Below are positions 23,084 through 31,251 of a stretch of 64,000 nucleotides of DNA, one piece after another (the stretch's first letter is position 1; each line of letters opens with the position of its first letter). The notes beneath the pieces are model-generated. The model had not been told where the DNA came from, did not search any database, and saw only the letters and a list, made by a program, of their open reading frames with translations. This DNA is from Microbacterium sp. HD4P20 (GTDB lineage: Bacteria; Actinomycetota; Actinomycetes; Actinomycetales; Microbacteriaceae). The translations under genes and the position numbers were made by a program. The stretch is taken from positions 62,001 through 126,000 of the forward strand of contig NZ_JAHZQZ020000012.1 in NCBI RefSeq assembly GCF_019449275.2, in the 5' to 3' direction.

Positions 23084-23584
23084 TCAGGTGGCCTTGCGCC
23101 GGCGCGGGGCCGCGGAGCGCGGGGGTGCCGCGCGCAGATGGTCGCGCACTCGGCCGAGTACGTCGGCCAGGGCTTCGACATGGTCGGGCTCCAGCGGCTC
23201 GAAGAGCATCTCGGTGAGCAGCGCGATGTGGCCGGGGAACACCTGCTCCAGGACTTCCCGGCCCTGTGCAGTGATCGTGACGGTCGTGCCGCGGTCGTCG
23301 TCGACAGATGGAGAGCGCGTGACCAGACCGCGCTGCTCGAGTGTTTGCGCCTGATACGTGAGCCCGCTGCGGCTGTACACCACGCCATCGGCGAGTTCGG
23401 TCATCCGATAGCTGCCGGAGGGTGAAGCCCCCAGGCGCGCCAGGAGCTGGAACTGCACGTAGCTGAGGTCGCCGGCATCCCGCAGCTGCTGTTCGACGGC
23501 GTGGCGCAACAGGCTGCTCACCTCGATGAGCGCGAAGTACGCGCTCAGCTGAGTGGGGTCGATGCGCTGCGGGGAAGAAGCCAT
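23084..23584 (-). CDS. MarR-family transcriptional regulator
   Basis: Protein of 166 residues with the winged helix of the family: LSYVQFQLLARLGASPSGSYRMTELADGVVYSRSGLTYQAQTLEQRGLVTR (about 41-91), with the wing Asp-Asp-Arg-Gly in SVDDDRGTTVTIT. The C-terminus is a basic Ala/Pro/Arg tail. MarR proteins usually repress an adjacent oxidoreductase or efflux gene and are released by phenolic or oxidised ligands. This one is divergent from an MDR oxidoreductase across three copies of a palindromic operator, so it should control both genes. It converges with the SDR gene across a 44-bp gap. Confidence 0.93.
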   Translation of the reverse strand: MASSPQRIDPTQLSAYFALIEVSSLLRHAVEQQLRDAGDLSYVQFQLLARLGASPSGSYRMTELADGVVYSRSGLTYQAQTLEQRGLVTRSPSVDDDRGTTVTITAQGREVLEQVFPGHIALLTEMLFEPLEPDHVEALADVLGRVRDHLRAAPPRSAAPRRRKAT

Positions 23585-23600
23585 GACAGAAGTGTAGTGC

Positions 23601-23675
23601 TGCTACGAACTTGAAGCGCTTGCTACGAACTCGAAGCAGTGATACAGTCTCATCAGTTGCTTCGATTTCGAAGCA
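23601..23675. promoter_or_regulatory. Three MarR-type operators over the MDR promoter
   Basis: Three 18-bp sites share TGCTnCGAnnTnGAAGCn: 23601-23618, 23621-23638 and the perfect TGCTTCGATTTCGAAGCA at 23658-23675. A -35 candidate TTGCTA (23620-23625) and -10 candidate TACAGT (23643-23648) with a 17-bp spacer lie between and within them. Occupation would block transcription of the MDR gene and probably of the marR gene itself. Confidence 0.75.
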
Positions 23676-23693
23676 TCAACCAAGGAGATCATC

Positions 23694-24632
23694 ATGAAGG
23701 CAGTACGTTTCCACCAGTTCGGCGGCCCCGAGGTCATTCGCTATGAGGACGCCGACCAGCCCGTCGCGGCCGAGGGACAGGTGCGCATCCGCGTGGCCGG
23801 CTCGGCGTTCAACCCCGCAGACGCCGGTATTCGCGGCGGCACCCTGCCCTTCCCGGTGACGCTGCCTCACGTACCCGGCTACGACGTCTCCGGCACCGTC
23901 GACGCCGTGGGCGACGGCGTGACCAACCTCCACGTCGGGGACGCCGTCGTCGGGTTCATCCCAATGGGCGCAGACGGTTCCGCAGCCGAGTACGTTGTCG
24001 CCCCCGCTGACGTCCTGGTCAAGGCGCCGTCCCGCATCGACCTGGCCGACGCGGCGGCGCTGCCGTCGGTCGCACTCACCGCCTGGCAGGGGCTGTTCGA
24101 TCTTGCTGGGCTCAGTGAGGGTCAGCGCCTGCTGATCACCGGCGCCGGGGGAGCCGTTGGTGGATACGCGGTCCAGCTCGCCAAGCGCGCCGGCGCCTAC
24201 GTCATCGCGACCGCCAGCCCGCGCAGCCGTGACGCCGTGACCGCCGCCGGGGCCGACGAGGTCATCGACCACACCACCTCGTCCGTCCTGGGTTCGGTGA
24301 CCGAGCCTGTCGACGTCCTGTTCAACCTCGCGCCGATCAGCCCCGAAGAGTTCGGCGCGCTCGTGGACCGGGTTCGCGACGGGGGTATCGTCGTGGCCAC
24401 CACCGCATGGATGACCACGCCGGGTGACGAAACGCGAGGAGTCCGCACGGCAGGAGTCTTCGTTCGAGCCGACGTGGACGAGCTCTCCCAGATCGTGTCC
24501 CTCGTCGACAGCGGCGAATTGACCGTCAACGTCGCCCAGCGCGTGTCGCTGAGCGAACTGCCGGCGATCCACGCGAAGGCCGCCGCCGGCGAGCTCCGCG
24601 GCAAGATCGTCGCGGTCCCCGACGCGGACTGA
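23694..24632 (+). CDS. NADP-dependent MDR oxidoreductase (quinone reductase-like)
   Basis: Protein of 312 residues, zinc-free medium-chain dehydrogenase/reductase of the quinone oxidoreductase branch. The GroES-like half begins MKAVRFHQFGGPEVIRYED and contains GYDVSGTVDAVGDGV; the Rossmann half contains ITGAGGAVGGYAVQLAK (about 142-158) for NADPH. The structural-zinc cysteines are absent, as usual in this branch. The ribosome site CAAGGAGAT is strong. Control by the divergent MarR protein suggests a role in response to quinones, aldehydes or other electrophiles; the physiological substrate is unknown. Confidence 0.92.
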   Translation: MKAVRFHQFGGPEVIRYEDADQPVAAEGQVRIRVAGSAFNPADAGIRGGTLPFPVTLPHVPGYDVSGTVDAVGDGVTNLHVGDAVVGFIPMGADGSAAEYVVAPADVLVKAPSRIDLADAAALPSVALTAWQGLFDLAGLSEGQRLLITGAGGAVGGYAVQLAKRAGAYVIATASPRSRDAVTAAGADEVIDHTTSSVLGSVTEPVDVLFNLAPISPEEFGALVDRVRDGGIVVATTAWMTTPGDETRGVRTAGVFVRADVDELSQIVSLVDSGELTVNVAQRVSLSELPAIHAKAAAGELRGKIVAVPDAD

Positions 24633-24668
24633 TATCCGGTCTCACCTCCCCCATAAGAGGTACACGAG

Positions 24669-24821
24669 ATGTCGTTCACTCTTGATCCTGAAGTCGCTGC
24701 GGCCAGATCCTGCTCATGCCGACGACCGGATCAGGGCGCTGAAATCGATCTGACTCTGCTCCGACCGCGAGAACGACTCTCGCGCTCCGCGGGCTCTCTC
24801 CCGTGCACCCATCGCGCATGA
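24669..24821 (+). pseudogene. Decayed 5' end of an alpha/beta-hydrolase gene
   Basis: ATG at 24669 opens MSFTLDPEVAAA, which resembles the start of many actinobacterial acetylesterase-type alpha/beta hydrolases. The frame then turns into Cys/Arg-rich sequence unlike that family and stops at 24819-24821. A poor GAGG-like box lies upstream. It is best read as a gene remnant in the 231-bp gap between the MDR and NmrA genes. The family call rests on about 12 residues. Confidence 0.3.
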
Positions 24822-24863
24822 GAATCGGCGCGCTCGAAAGCCAAGTCACACGAACGGATTGAA

Positions 24864-25751
24864 ATGACCACCCCGCAAGAACTCCCTATCGCCGTCATCG
24901 GCGCGACCGGCCATCAGGGCCGCAGCGTCATCAACGCTCTGCACGAATTCGACGTGCCGATTCGCGCCCTCGTGCGCACCCCCGACGCGCCCGCGGCGCG
25001 TGCCCTTCGCGAATCGGGTGTGGACGTGGTTCACGCTGACCAGGAAGACGCGCGATCGCTGGCCGACGGTCTCGCGGACGTCGCGGCCCTCTTCTTCATG
25101 ACCACCTTCGACGGCCCCGACGGCACGGACGGAGAGTTGCGCCGAGGGCTGGCGGTGGCCGACGCCGCAGCCCGCGCGAACGTCCCCCGGGTCGTCTACT
25201 CGTCGGTGGGTGGAGCGGAACGCGCAACAGGTATCCCTCATTTCGAGAGCAAGTTCCGGGTGGAGCAGCGGCTGAGGGGTCTCGTGCCTACCACCGTCCT
25301 CCGGCCCGTCTTCTTCATGGAGAACCTGGCGCCGCAACTCACGCCGAACGAGGACGGCGAGATCGTCATCCGCATGCCGATGCCGGGGGACGTTCCCGTC
25401 CAGATGATCGCCGTTCGCGACGTGGGTCGCGCGGCCGCGCGGCTCCTCCTGGATCAGACCGCACTCGACGGCGACGCGATCGAGGTGGCGGGCGACGAGC
25501 TCACGCTCGACCTCGTCGCCGAGCGGACGCACGAAGCCTTCGGCGTGCCGGCACGATTCGAGAGCATCCCCCTCGCATACCTCGGCGACGATGAAGACCT
25601 CAAGGCCATGTTCCGATGGTTCGCCGGAGGGTCCGCATACCACGCAGACCTCGCACGATCCCGCTCCCTCATCGGAGACGTCGGTGACCTCCGCTCGTGG
25701 CTGGCCGCGGAGCGCCAGCAAGGCGCATTGGCCGGAGGGCCGCGGAGATGA
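24864..25751 (+). CDS. NmrA-family NAD(P)-binding protein
   Basis: Protein of 295 residues, atypical SDR. The dinucleotide site is IAVIGATGHQGRSVI (about 8-22). RALVRTPDAPAARAL and VYSSVGGAERATGIPHFESKFRVEQRL follow the NmrA order, with the catalytic YxxxK absent as in other NmrA redox sensors and related reductases. TVLRPVFFMENLAP and IAVRDVGRAAARLLL complete the fold. The gene is the last of the rightward group after the MarR-controlled MDR gene, with a decayed gene between. Its substrate or sensing role is unknown. Confidence 0.88.
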   Translation: MTTPQELPIAVIGATGHQGRSVINALHEFDVPIRALVRTPDAPAARALRESGVDVVHADQEDARSLADGLADVAALFFMTTFDGPDGTDGELRRGLAVADAAARANVPRVVYSSVGGAERATGIPHFESKFRVEQRLRGLVPTTVLRPVFFMENLAPQLTPNEDGEIVIRMPMPGDVPVQMIAVRDVGRAAARLLLDQTALDGDAIEVAGDELTLDLVAERTHEAFGVPARFESIPLAYLGDDEDLKAMFRWFAGGSAYHADLARSRSLIGDVGDLRSWLAAERQQGALAGGPRR

Positions 25752-25867
25752 GCGACTAAGGGCAGCCGCTCGACCCCTTATCAGTCGGCCTTCCTCGACA
25801 CGTGGACGCTGCTGAGCTGGGTGGCCTGGCAACGCGATCATCCGCATCTTCCAGCACCGGGAGGAAA

Positions 25868-25909
25868 GTTGCATCAAGGCGATCCCAGATGGGACCGCCT
25901 TGATGCAAC
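25868..25909. terminator. Long hairpin between convergent genes
   Basis: A 20-nt arm (25868-25887) pairs with 25890-25909 at 19 of 20 positions, with only two bases between the arms, so in practice there is a small loop in TCCCAGATGGGA. It lies between the convergent NmrA and LacI genes. No U-tract follows on either strand. It would work as a bidirectional transcription barrier; a decayed insertion-sequence end is the alternative. Confidence 0.6.
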
Positions 25910-25926
25910 CGCACGTCGGAGGGGCG

Positions 25927-26967
25927 CTAGCGGTTTGCCGGCGGCGAAGACGAGCCCCGCACCGCCAGCGTCGGGGGGACGCTTTGATACCACTCGGGGT
26001 CATCTGCGTTGGCTAGGCGACGCGCTGCCGCCTCCAACCCCATACGTGCCATCAGTTCAGGGTTCGGTCGAACACTCGTGAGATCGATGAACGGGAGCCG
26101 TGCGACTGTGCTGTCGTCGAAACCAACGATTGAGATGTCTTGGGGTACGGAAACTCCCTCGCGCAGCAGCGTTTCCATCACGCCGAACGCGCACCGGTCG
26201 TTGGCGCAGACCAGCGCCGACGGGCGTTCGTCTCGCTCCAACAGATGAAGCGCCGCGGCGTATCCAGCGTCCTCCGTATAGTCCGCCTCGATGGTGTCGA
26301 TAAGGTCCTGCAAGCCCTGAGCCCGCATGGAAGCCGCGTACCCTGCGAGTCTTTCCGCCGCATTCGGTCCGACGGATGGCCCGATGTAGGTGATACGGCG
26401 GTGCCCGAGTTCCACGAGATGTCCGACGGCGAGCTCCATCCCTCGCTCGTTCTCCACGTGAACCTCGTCGTGCCGTCCGGCCGCTTGCGGTCCGCCGAGT
26501 AGCACGATGGGGATCCCCGACGGCAGGCGGTGGATGATCCCGTCAGGGGACTCCGTCGTCAGGACAATAAGGGCTTCGATGCGCTGACGCATGAGCTCGT
26601 CGAGAGCGGTGTCCTGGGATCGGCCCAGGCCCACAGTGCTGAGCACGAGACGGTATCCAAAGTCCGCCGCTTGCCTGTAGAGCGCGTCGACCAGGTCGAC
26701 CTCGAAGGGCTGACGCATCGTGAAGAGAACACCGAGTTGCCCGCTGCGCCTTTGGCGCAGCAGCCGGGCGGACTCGTCAGGGTAGTAGCCCAGCTCCCGC
26801 GCGGCGTCCAGAACCCGCTGCCGCGACGCTTCGCTCGCACCCTCTGCGTCCCGCAGCACGATGGACACGAGTTGCCGAGACATCCCCACGTGGTCGGCGA
26901 TGTCTTTCATGGTCGGACGTTCGCGCGACTTCTTGCTCGAGAGCGGTGTCCCGGTTTCTTCCATCAT
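25927..26967 (-). CDS. LacI-family regulator of the inositol importer
   Basis: Protein of 346 residues. The helix-turn-helix is PTMKDIADHVGMSRQLVSIVLRD (about 18-40), with hinge RELGYYPDESARLLRQRRS, and the effector domain carries GLGRSQDTALDELMRQRIEALIVL and ISIVGFDDSTVARLPFIDLTSVRP. It is the last gene of the leftward ABC operon, 101 bp after the ATPase gene. ATG at 26967 or 26964 is chosen because AAGGCAAGG lies upstream and the helix-turn-helix position is normal; the frame itself extends further. It probably binds the TGGCACGTGCTAG sites at 30171 and 31122. A sugar or inositol is the expected effector. Confidence 0.9.
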   Translation of the reverse strand: MMEETGTPLSSKKSRERPTMKDIADHVGMSRQLVSIVLRDAEGASEASRQRVLDAARELGYYPDESARLLRQRRSGQLGVLFTMRQPFEVDLVDALYRQAADFGYRLVLSTVGLGRSQDTALDELMRQRIEALIVLTTESPDGIIHRLPSGIPIVLLGGPQAAGRHDEVHVENERGMELAVGHLVELGHRRITYIGPSVGPNAAERLAGYAASMRAQGLQDLIDTIEADYTEDAGYAAALHLLERDERPSALVCANDRCAFGVMETLLREGVSVPQDISIVGFDDSTVARLPFIDLTSVRPNPELMARMGLEAAARRLANADDPEWYQSVPPTLAVRGSSSPPANR

Positions 26968-27068
26968 GTCTGCCTTGCCTTCTGGCTGATCTTCCCAGAT
27001 GGAGTCGGGCCGGAACGGCACCGCCATCCCGGCCCGCGGTCACGGACGTTGTCTGTTCACATACTTGC

Positions 27069-27965
27069 TCAGATGGACGCCGTTGGGGCCTCTTCGTCCT
27101 CAGCCCGTAGCGCGACGGGAATCGCGTCGGCCTCGCGTTCGAACTCGCGGACGACGTCCGAGTCCGTCCCCATCGTGCGCTCGAGTTCGTGCGCAAGCGA
27201 CTCCAGTTCGGCGCCGCCCGCCATCAGGCTTGTCAGTTCCGCCAGCGTCAGATCCTTCTTCTCGTAGTCGCCGAGGCTTGTTCCTCGGTTCAGCAACAAG
27301 AAGCGGTCACCGACGGGGTACGCGTGATGCGGGTTGTGCGTGATGAAGACAACCCCAAGCCCGCGGTCGCGGGAGCGAGCGATGTACTTCAGCACGACAC
27401 CGGACTGCTTCACACCGAGAGCAGCGGTCGGCTCATCGAGAATCAGGACACGCGCTCCGAAGTAGACCGCGCGAGCGATAGCAACACACTGTCGCTCTCC
27501 GCCGGAGAGGGTTCCGATGGGCTGGTCCACGTCCCGGAGATCAATGCCCATGTTCGCCAACTCGACGTAGGTGATCTCCTTCATCCGCTTCACGTCCAGC
27601 CGGCGGAACGGGCCCCAACCCTTCGTCAGCTCGGAGCCGAGGAAGAAGTTGCGCCACACAGGCATCAGCGGGACAACCGCGAGATCCTGGTAGACCGTCG
27701 CGATGCCGGCGTCGAGCGCGTCGCGCGGCGAGGAGAATGTGACCGGCTCACCGTCGAGGAGGATCTCTCCTTCCGTCGGCGCGTGAGCGCCCGCGAGCAT
27801 CTTGATGAAGGTCGATTTTCCCGCACCGTTGTCCCCGAGGACGCAGGTGACGCGTCCGGCGCTGACCACAGTGGAGATGCCGTGCAGCGCGTTGATGGCG
27901 CCGTATCGCTTTGCAACATTCCTGACTTCGAGCACAGCGGTGCCGGGCGTGGTCGTCGTTGTCAT
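27069..27965 (-). CDS. Ribose/inositol-type ABC transporter ATPase (single domain)
   Basis: Protein of 298 residues with one nucleotide-binding domain: Walker [11 protein letters not shown]-loop [16 protein letters not shown], signature [16 protein letters not shown], Walker [14 protein letters not shown]-loop FITHNPHHA. RbsA-type ATPases usually have two tandem domains; this is the single-domain FrcA-like form, which would act as a homodimer. The ATG at 27965 overlaps the permease stop by 4 bp, and an upstream extension is shadow sequence inside the permease gene. Its place in an inositol locus suggests inositol uptake. Confidence 0.92.
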   Translation of the reverse strand: MTTTTTPGTAVLEVRNVAKRYGAINALHGISTVVSAGRVTCVLGDNGAGKSTFIKMLAGAHAPTEGEILLDGEPVTFSSPRDALDAGIATVYQDLAVVPLMPVWRNFFLGSELTKGWGPFRRLDVKRMKEITYVELANMGIDLRDVDQPIGTLSGGERQCVAIARAVYFGARVLILDEPTAALGVKQSGVVLKYIARSRDRGLGVVFITHNPHHAYPVGDRFLLLNRGTSLGDYEKKDLTLAELTSLMAGGAELESLAHELERTMGTDSDVVREFEREADAIPVALRAEDEEAPTASI

Positions 27966-29008
27966 TTCGAGCCTCCGCTTGCTCGCAGTCGGACCCAGTG
28001 GTTGAGGAACACGGCCAGCAGCAGCATCGCGCCGAGGAAGGTACGAAGCCAGTTGGTGTCCCACTGAGCGAAGGTGATGCCCTGGAACACCATGCCGTAG
28101 ATGAGGGCCCCGAGGGCCGCACCGATGGCGGAACCGAAGCCGCCCGTGAGGAGGCAGCCCCCGACCACCGCGCAGATGATGTAGATGAACTCCTGCCCGA
28201 CGCCGGTGTTCGCCTGGACGGTCGAGGTCCGAAACAGGGAGATCATCCCGACGAGCCATGCGGCACCTGCGGTGGTCATGAATAGGCCGATCTTCGTCTT
28301 GAGAATCGGGACGCCGACCTGGCGCGAGGAGTTGGCGGCGCCGCCGACAGCGAAGATCCAGTTCCCGGCCCGCATGCGCAGCAGAACCCACGTGGCGATG
28401 GCGGTGACGATGAACCACCACAGGACAGAGATGTAGAACGTGCCCGTTCCGATCTGGATCGAGGATCCGAACAGAGGCTGGATGGTGTTGTAGAACGGCA
28501 CCTTTGTCATGCCCTGAATGGCCACCTGTCCGGTGATCAGCTTGGTGACGGCGAGGTCGATACCGGCGATGACGAAAAATGTGCCCAGGGTGACGATGAA
28601 GCTGGGAAGTCCAGTCCGCATCACGAGGAAGCCGTTCAGCGCGCCGACCGCTAGCGCCGCCGCAAGGGCGACGATTACGGCCACCCAGATGTTGAGGCCG
28701 TAGTGGCTCGTGAGTACGCCGACGATGAGGGCCGTGAACCCGGTCATGACGCCCGCGGAAAGGTCGAACTCGCCGCCGATCATCAGAAGCGCCACGGCGA
28801 CGGCCATGATGCCGAAGGTCGACGCGGATTCGAGCCAGACGCCCGCGCCGGCGAGGCTCATGAACTTGTCGGTGTAGATCGAGAAGAAGATCATCACCGC
28901 CAGCGCAGCCACCAGCGCGCCGATCTCGGGCCGGGCGAGAAGGCGACGGATCGGCTGACGCTCCAGCCGTGGCCGATTCGCGATTGTGACGATGTCAGTC
29001 GTAGTCAC
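27962..29008 (-). CDS. Ribose/inositol-type ABC transporter permease
   Basis: Protein of 348 residues with eight to ten hydrophobic segments, BPD_transp_2 family (RbsC/XylH/FrcC). [22 protein letters not shown] is the conserved GxxDLS motif, followed by [24 protein letters not shown], also diagnostic. The permease should form a homodimer with the adjacent ATPase. It lies between the binding-protein gene and the ATPase gene, with a strong hairpin in the gap to the binding protein that may lower its expression relative to that gene. Confidence 0.94.
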   Translation of the reverse strand: MTTTDIVTIANRPRLERQPIRRLLARPEIGALVAALAVMIFFSIYTDKFMSLAGAGVWLESASTFGIMAVAVALLMIGGEFDLSAGVMTGFTALIVGVLTSHYGLNIWVAVIVALAAALAVGALNGFLVMRTGLPSFIVTLGTFFVIAGIDLAVTKLITGQVAIQGMTKVPFYNTIQPLFGSSIQIGTGTFYISVLWWFIVTAIATWVLLRMRAGNWIFAVGGAANSSRQVGVPILKTKIGLFMTTAGAAWLVGMISLFRTSTVQANTGVGQEFIYIICAVVGGCLLTGGFGSAIGAALGALIYGMVFQGITFAQWDTNWLRTFLGAMLLLAVFLNHWVRLRASGGSK

Positions 29009-29029
29009 GGTGGGATTCCTTTCAAGCGA

Positions 29030-29062
29030 TTCGGCCGGGCGAGCTGCCCTCGCCCGGCCGAA
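29030..29062 (-). terminator. Intercistronic hairpin after the binding-protein gene
   Basis: Perfect 14-bp GC-rich stem: TTCGGCCGGGCGAG at 29030-29043 pairs with CTCGCCCGGCCGAA at 29049-29062, loop five bases. There is no U-tract. It lies inside the operon between the binding protein and the permease, where such stems stabilise the upstream mRNA or attenuate readthrough. Confidence 0.7.
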
Positions 29063-29068
29063 AGTCGA

Positions 29069-30052
29069 CTATCGCGTGCCGTTCGCGGCGAACTCGGCGA
29101 CCTGGTCGGCGTTGTCCGAGGTGACGAACGCGGGACCCGAGTAGATCGGCTGGCCGCCGCCGAGATCGTTGCCGTTGAGGCTCTTCAGGTACAGAGCGGT
29201 GACACCCATGAAGCCCTGCACATACGGCTGTTGGTCCACGGCGAACAGGATGGTGCCGTCGGACACCGCGCTCACGACGTCCTCAGACAGGTCGAACGTG
29301 GCGACTTTGGCGCTGCTGCCGGACTCTTCCACCGCGCCGACAGCGTCGATTCCGTACTGACCACCGAGGGTGAGCACGCCGTCGATGGAGGGGTCGGCCT
29401 GCAGCTTGGACTTGATCGTCGCCTTCACCTCGGCGTCGTTCGTGCCATCGACCTGAAGGTTCTCGACCGTGCCGCTGAAGGAGCCGGCCGTCGCGCTGCA
29501 CCGCTCCTCGAGGGCGACGTTGCCGGCCTCCTGGATGACACAGAGCACATTGGTCAGCCCTTCGTCGCTCAGACGCTCGCCAACCGCGGCGCCCGCGATG
29601 CTCTCGTCCTGACCGACGTGGGTGAGGGCGCCGAACTCTGCGGAACGGTCCATGCCCGAGTTGATCGTGACGACGGGGATGCCGGCCTCCACGGCAGCCT
29701 CGATGCTCGTCTGAAGGCCGTCGGGGTTGGCCATCGAGACGACGATGCCGTCCACGCCCTGAGCAACAGCGTTGTCGATGAGCTGCGACTGCTTGGCGGG
29801 GTCGGGGTCGCTGTTGTAGAGCACCTCAGCGCCATAGTCGCGGCCGGCCTGCTCAGCACCCGACTTGACGCGGTCCCAGAATGCGTCGCCGGGGCCCGAG
29901 TGAGTCACGACGGCATAGGTGAATCCCTTGGACTCGCTGGCGGTGTCGTCACCGCCACCGTTGGTGGTCTCCTGCCCGGTGCCGGAGCAAGCGGTGAGGA
30001 CGAGGGTTGCTGCGGCGGCAAGGGCAATACCGCTCCACAAGCGCTTCTTCAT
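29069..30052 (-). CDS. Sugar/inositol-binding lipoprotein (Peripla_BP_4 family)
   Basis: Protein of 327 residues. MKKRLWSGIALAAAATLVLTAC is a lipoprotein signal with Cys22 as the lipidated residue, followed by a Gly/Thr linker. The mature part is the RbsB/IbpA type: FTYAVVTHSGPGDAFWDRVKSGAEQA, SQLIDNAVAQGVDGIVVSMANPDGL and GVTALYLKSLNGNDLGGGQPIYSG. The ATG at 30052 with AAGGGA upstream replaces a longer frame. It leads the leftward importer operon and is divergent from the isomerase-like gene. Its place next to the iol genes suggests myo-inositol or another cyclitol; related sugars cannot be excluded. Confidence 0.93.
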   Translation of the reverse strand: MKKRLWSGIALAAAATLVLTACSGTGQETTNGGGDDTASESKGFTYAVVTHSGPGDAFWDRVKSGAEQAGRDYGAEVLYNSDPDPAKQSQLIDNAVAQGVDGIVVSMANPDGLQTSIEAAVEAGIPVVTINSGMDRSAEFGALTHVGQDESIAGAAVGERLSDEGLTNVLCVIQEAGNVALEERCSATAGSFSGTVENLQVDGTNDAEVKATIKSKLQADPSIDGVLTLGGQYGIDAVGAVEESGSSAKVATFDLSEDVVSAVSDGTILFAVDQQPYVQGFMGVTALYLKSLNGNDLGGGQPIYSGPAFVTSDNADQVAEFAANGTR

Positions 30053-30145
30053 GTGATTTCCCTTTCGGTGAGGACGAATCGACGTCGAGTACTCCTCGGG
30101 TGACGTCTCTGTCGTGCGTCGAGTGTGCGGCAAAGCCAAGCTATT

Positions 30146-30164
30146 TGTCAATACATTCTGTCAA
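30146..30164 (-). promoter_or_regulatory. Tandem -35-like TTGACA boxes, importer operon
   Basis: On the minus strand TTGACA occurs at 30164-30159 and again at 30151-30146, pointing at the binding-protein gene about 95-110 bp downstream. No strong -10 box was identified; TAGCTT follows at sub-optimal spacing. Confidence 0.4.
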
Positions 30165-30170
30165 GATTGT

Positions 30171-30183
30171 TGGCACGTGCTAG
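30171..30183. promoter_or_regulatory. Candidate LacI operator, copy 1
   Basis: TGGCACGTGCTAG has the palindromic core GCACGTGC with a central CG, typical of LacI-family operators. It sits in the divergent promoter of the importer operon and the isomerase-like gene and recurs exactly at 31122-31134. Confidence 0.6.
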
Positions 30184-30312
30184 TTTGAGGCGAAACCACT
30201 CCCGATCGCTCGCTCGACGACGACGTTCCTCACTCACGTGCTCGTCCAGCCAGTCGACTCGGCCAAGCCACAGCGCGGCATCGCACCAGCCGTCATCACC
30301 GAAGGGATAGCC

Positions 30313-31098
30313 GTGACCAGCCCATTCACGCTCGCGGCCAACGCCGAGATGCTCTACCGAGAGCGCCCTTTCCTCGAGCGCGTCGATGCCATCAGCAAGG
30401 CCGGCTTCCTCGTTGAGATCTGGGATTGGACCGCGAAGGACATCCCGGCGCTCGCTGCCAGCGGCGCAGGATTCTCGTCGATGACCGGGTATATCACCGG
30501 CGACCTGATCGACCGGGACGGGGCGGAGGCGCTTCTCCGCTCCGCCCGCCGCTCGCTGGAAGTAGCGGCTCAACTGGACTGCCCACGACTCAACGTCCAC
30601 GGAACGGGTCTTGATGATCGCGGACTGCCCGTTGCCCCGCGCTGGTCGACGACGGGAACCGACTGGCTGCGTGCCGTCGACACGCTCCGTCGGCTCGCAG
30701 CGCTGGGTGAGGAGGCGGGACGCACATTCACGCTCGAAAACCTCAACACGCGAGTCGATCACCCCGGCACTCCATTCGCGCGTTCGGACGACACCGTCCA
30801 GCTGGTCCAGGCGGTCGACAGCCCCGGACTCCGAATGAACTTCGACCTGTACCACGCGCAGATCGATGAGGGGAATCTCATCGAGCGTACGCGCGCGGTG
30901 CTTCCCTGGGTTGGGGAGATCCAGGTCGCAGATAATCCGGGCCGCTTCGAGCCGGGCACGGGCGAGATCAACTACGCGAACGTGTCGGTGGCTTTGGCGG
31001 ACGCCGGCTACAGCGGCGTCGTGGCGTTGGAGGCATGGCCGTCAGGTGGTTCCGACCTCGCGCTCGAGCGATTCCGTGAGGCCTTCGCCGCCCGCTAG
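30313..31098 (+). CDS. Hydroxypyruvate isomerase-like TIM-barrel protein
   Basis: Protein of 261 residues of the xylose-isomerase-like sugar isomerase/epimerase family. FTLAANAEMLYRERPFLERVDAISKAGF matches the entry strand of Hyi-type proteins. CPRLNVHGTGLDDRG, TFTLENLNTRVDHPG and MNFDLYHAQIDEGNLI supply the metal-binding Glu, Asp and His, and GEIQVADNPGRFEPGTGEINY is the Hyi signature. The start is GTG 30313 with GAAGGGA upstream; an upstream in-frame ATG at 30238 would add 25 unconserved residues. In this setting it may isomerise or epimerise a ketose or inosose intermediate. A true hydroxypyruvate role is not implied. Confidence 0.87.
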   Translation: MTSPFTLAANAEMLYRERPFLERVDAISKAGFLVEIWDWTAKDIPALAASGAGFSSMTGYITGDLIDRDGAEALLRSARRSLEVAAQLDCPRLNVHGTGLDDRGLPVAPRWSTTGTDWLRAVDTLRRLAALGEEAGRTFTLENLNTRVDHPGTPFARSDDTVQLVQAVDSPGLRMNFDLYHAQIDEGNLIERTRAVLPWVGEIQVADNPGRFEPGTGEINYANVSVALADAGYSGVVALEAWPSGGSDLALERFREAFAAR

Positions 31099-31121
31099 GG
31101 AGACCGGCGCCCTTCGCCGAC

Positions 31122-31134
31122 TGGCACGTGCTAG
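31122..31134. promoter_or_regulatory. Candidate LacI operator, copy 2
   Basis: Exact second copy of TGGCACGTGCTAG, 118 bp upstream of the first Gfo/Idh/MocA gene and 12 bp before a GntR-type site, so that gene may be under dual control. Confidence 0.6.
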
Positions 31135-31146
31135 ATCCTCGTGCTA

Positions 31147-31158
31147 TTGTCAGGACAA
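31147..31158. promoter_or_regulatory. IolR-type GntR operator upstream of iolG-like gene
   Basis: TTGTCAGGACAA is a perfect palindrome of 5-bp arms with AG between. The same motif occurs before the GntR gene (33213), before iolC (33293) and in weaker form before the transaldolase (43064). It resembles the IolR motif of Corynebacterium glutamicum as I remember it. Confidence 0.7.
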
Positions 31159-31251
31159 AGGTGCAAGCCATTACCGCACGCGGGCTGTGTCCCGCATATG
31201 GGTGTCGATGTCGACCGTCGCCGTCGTCGGCGCCGGAGATAAGGAGACCTC

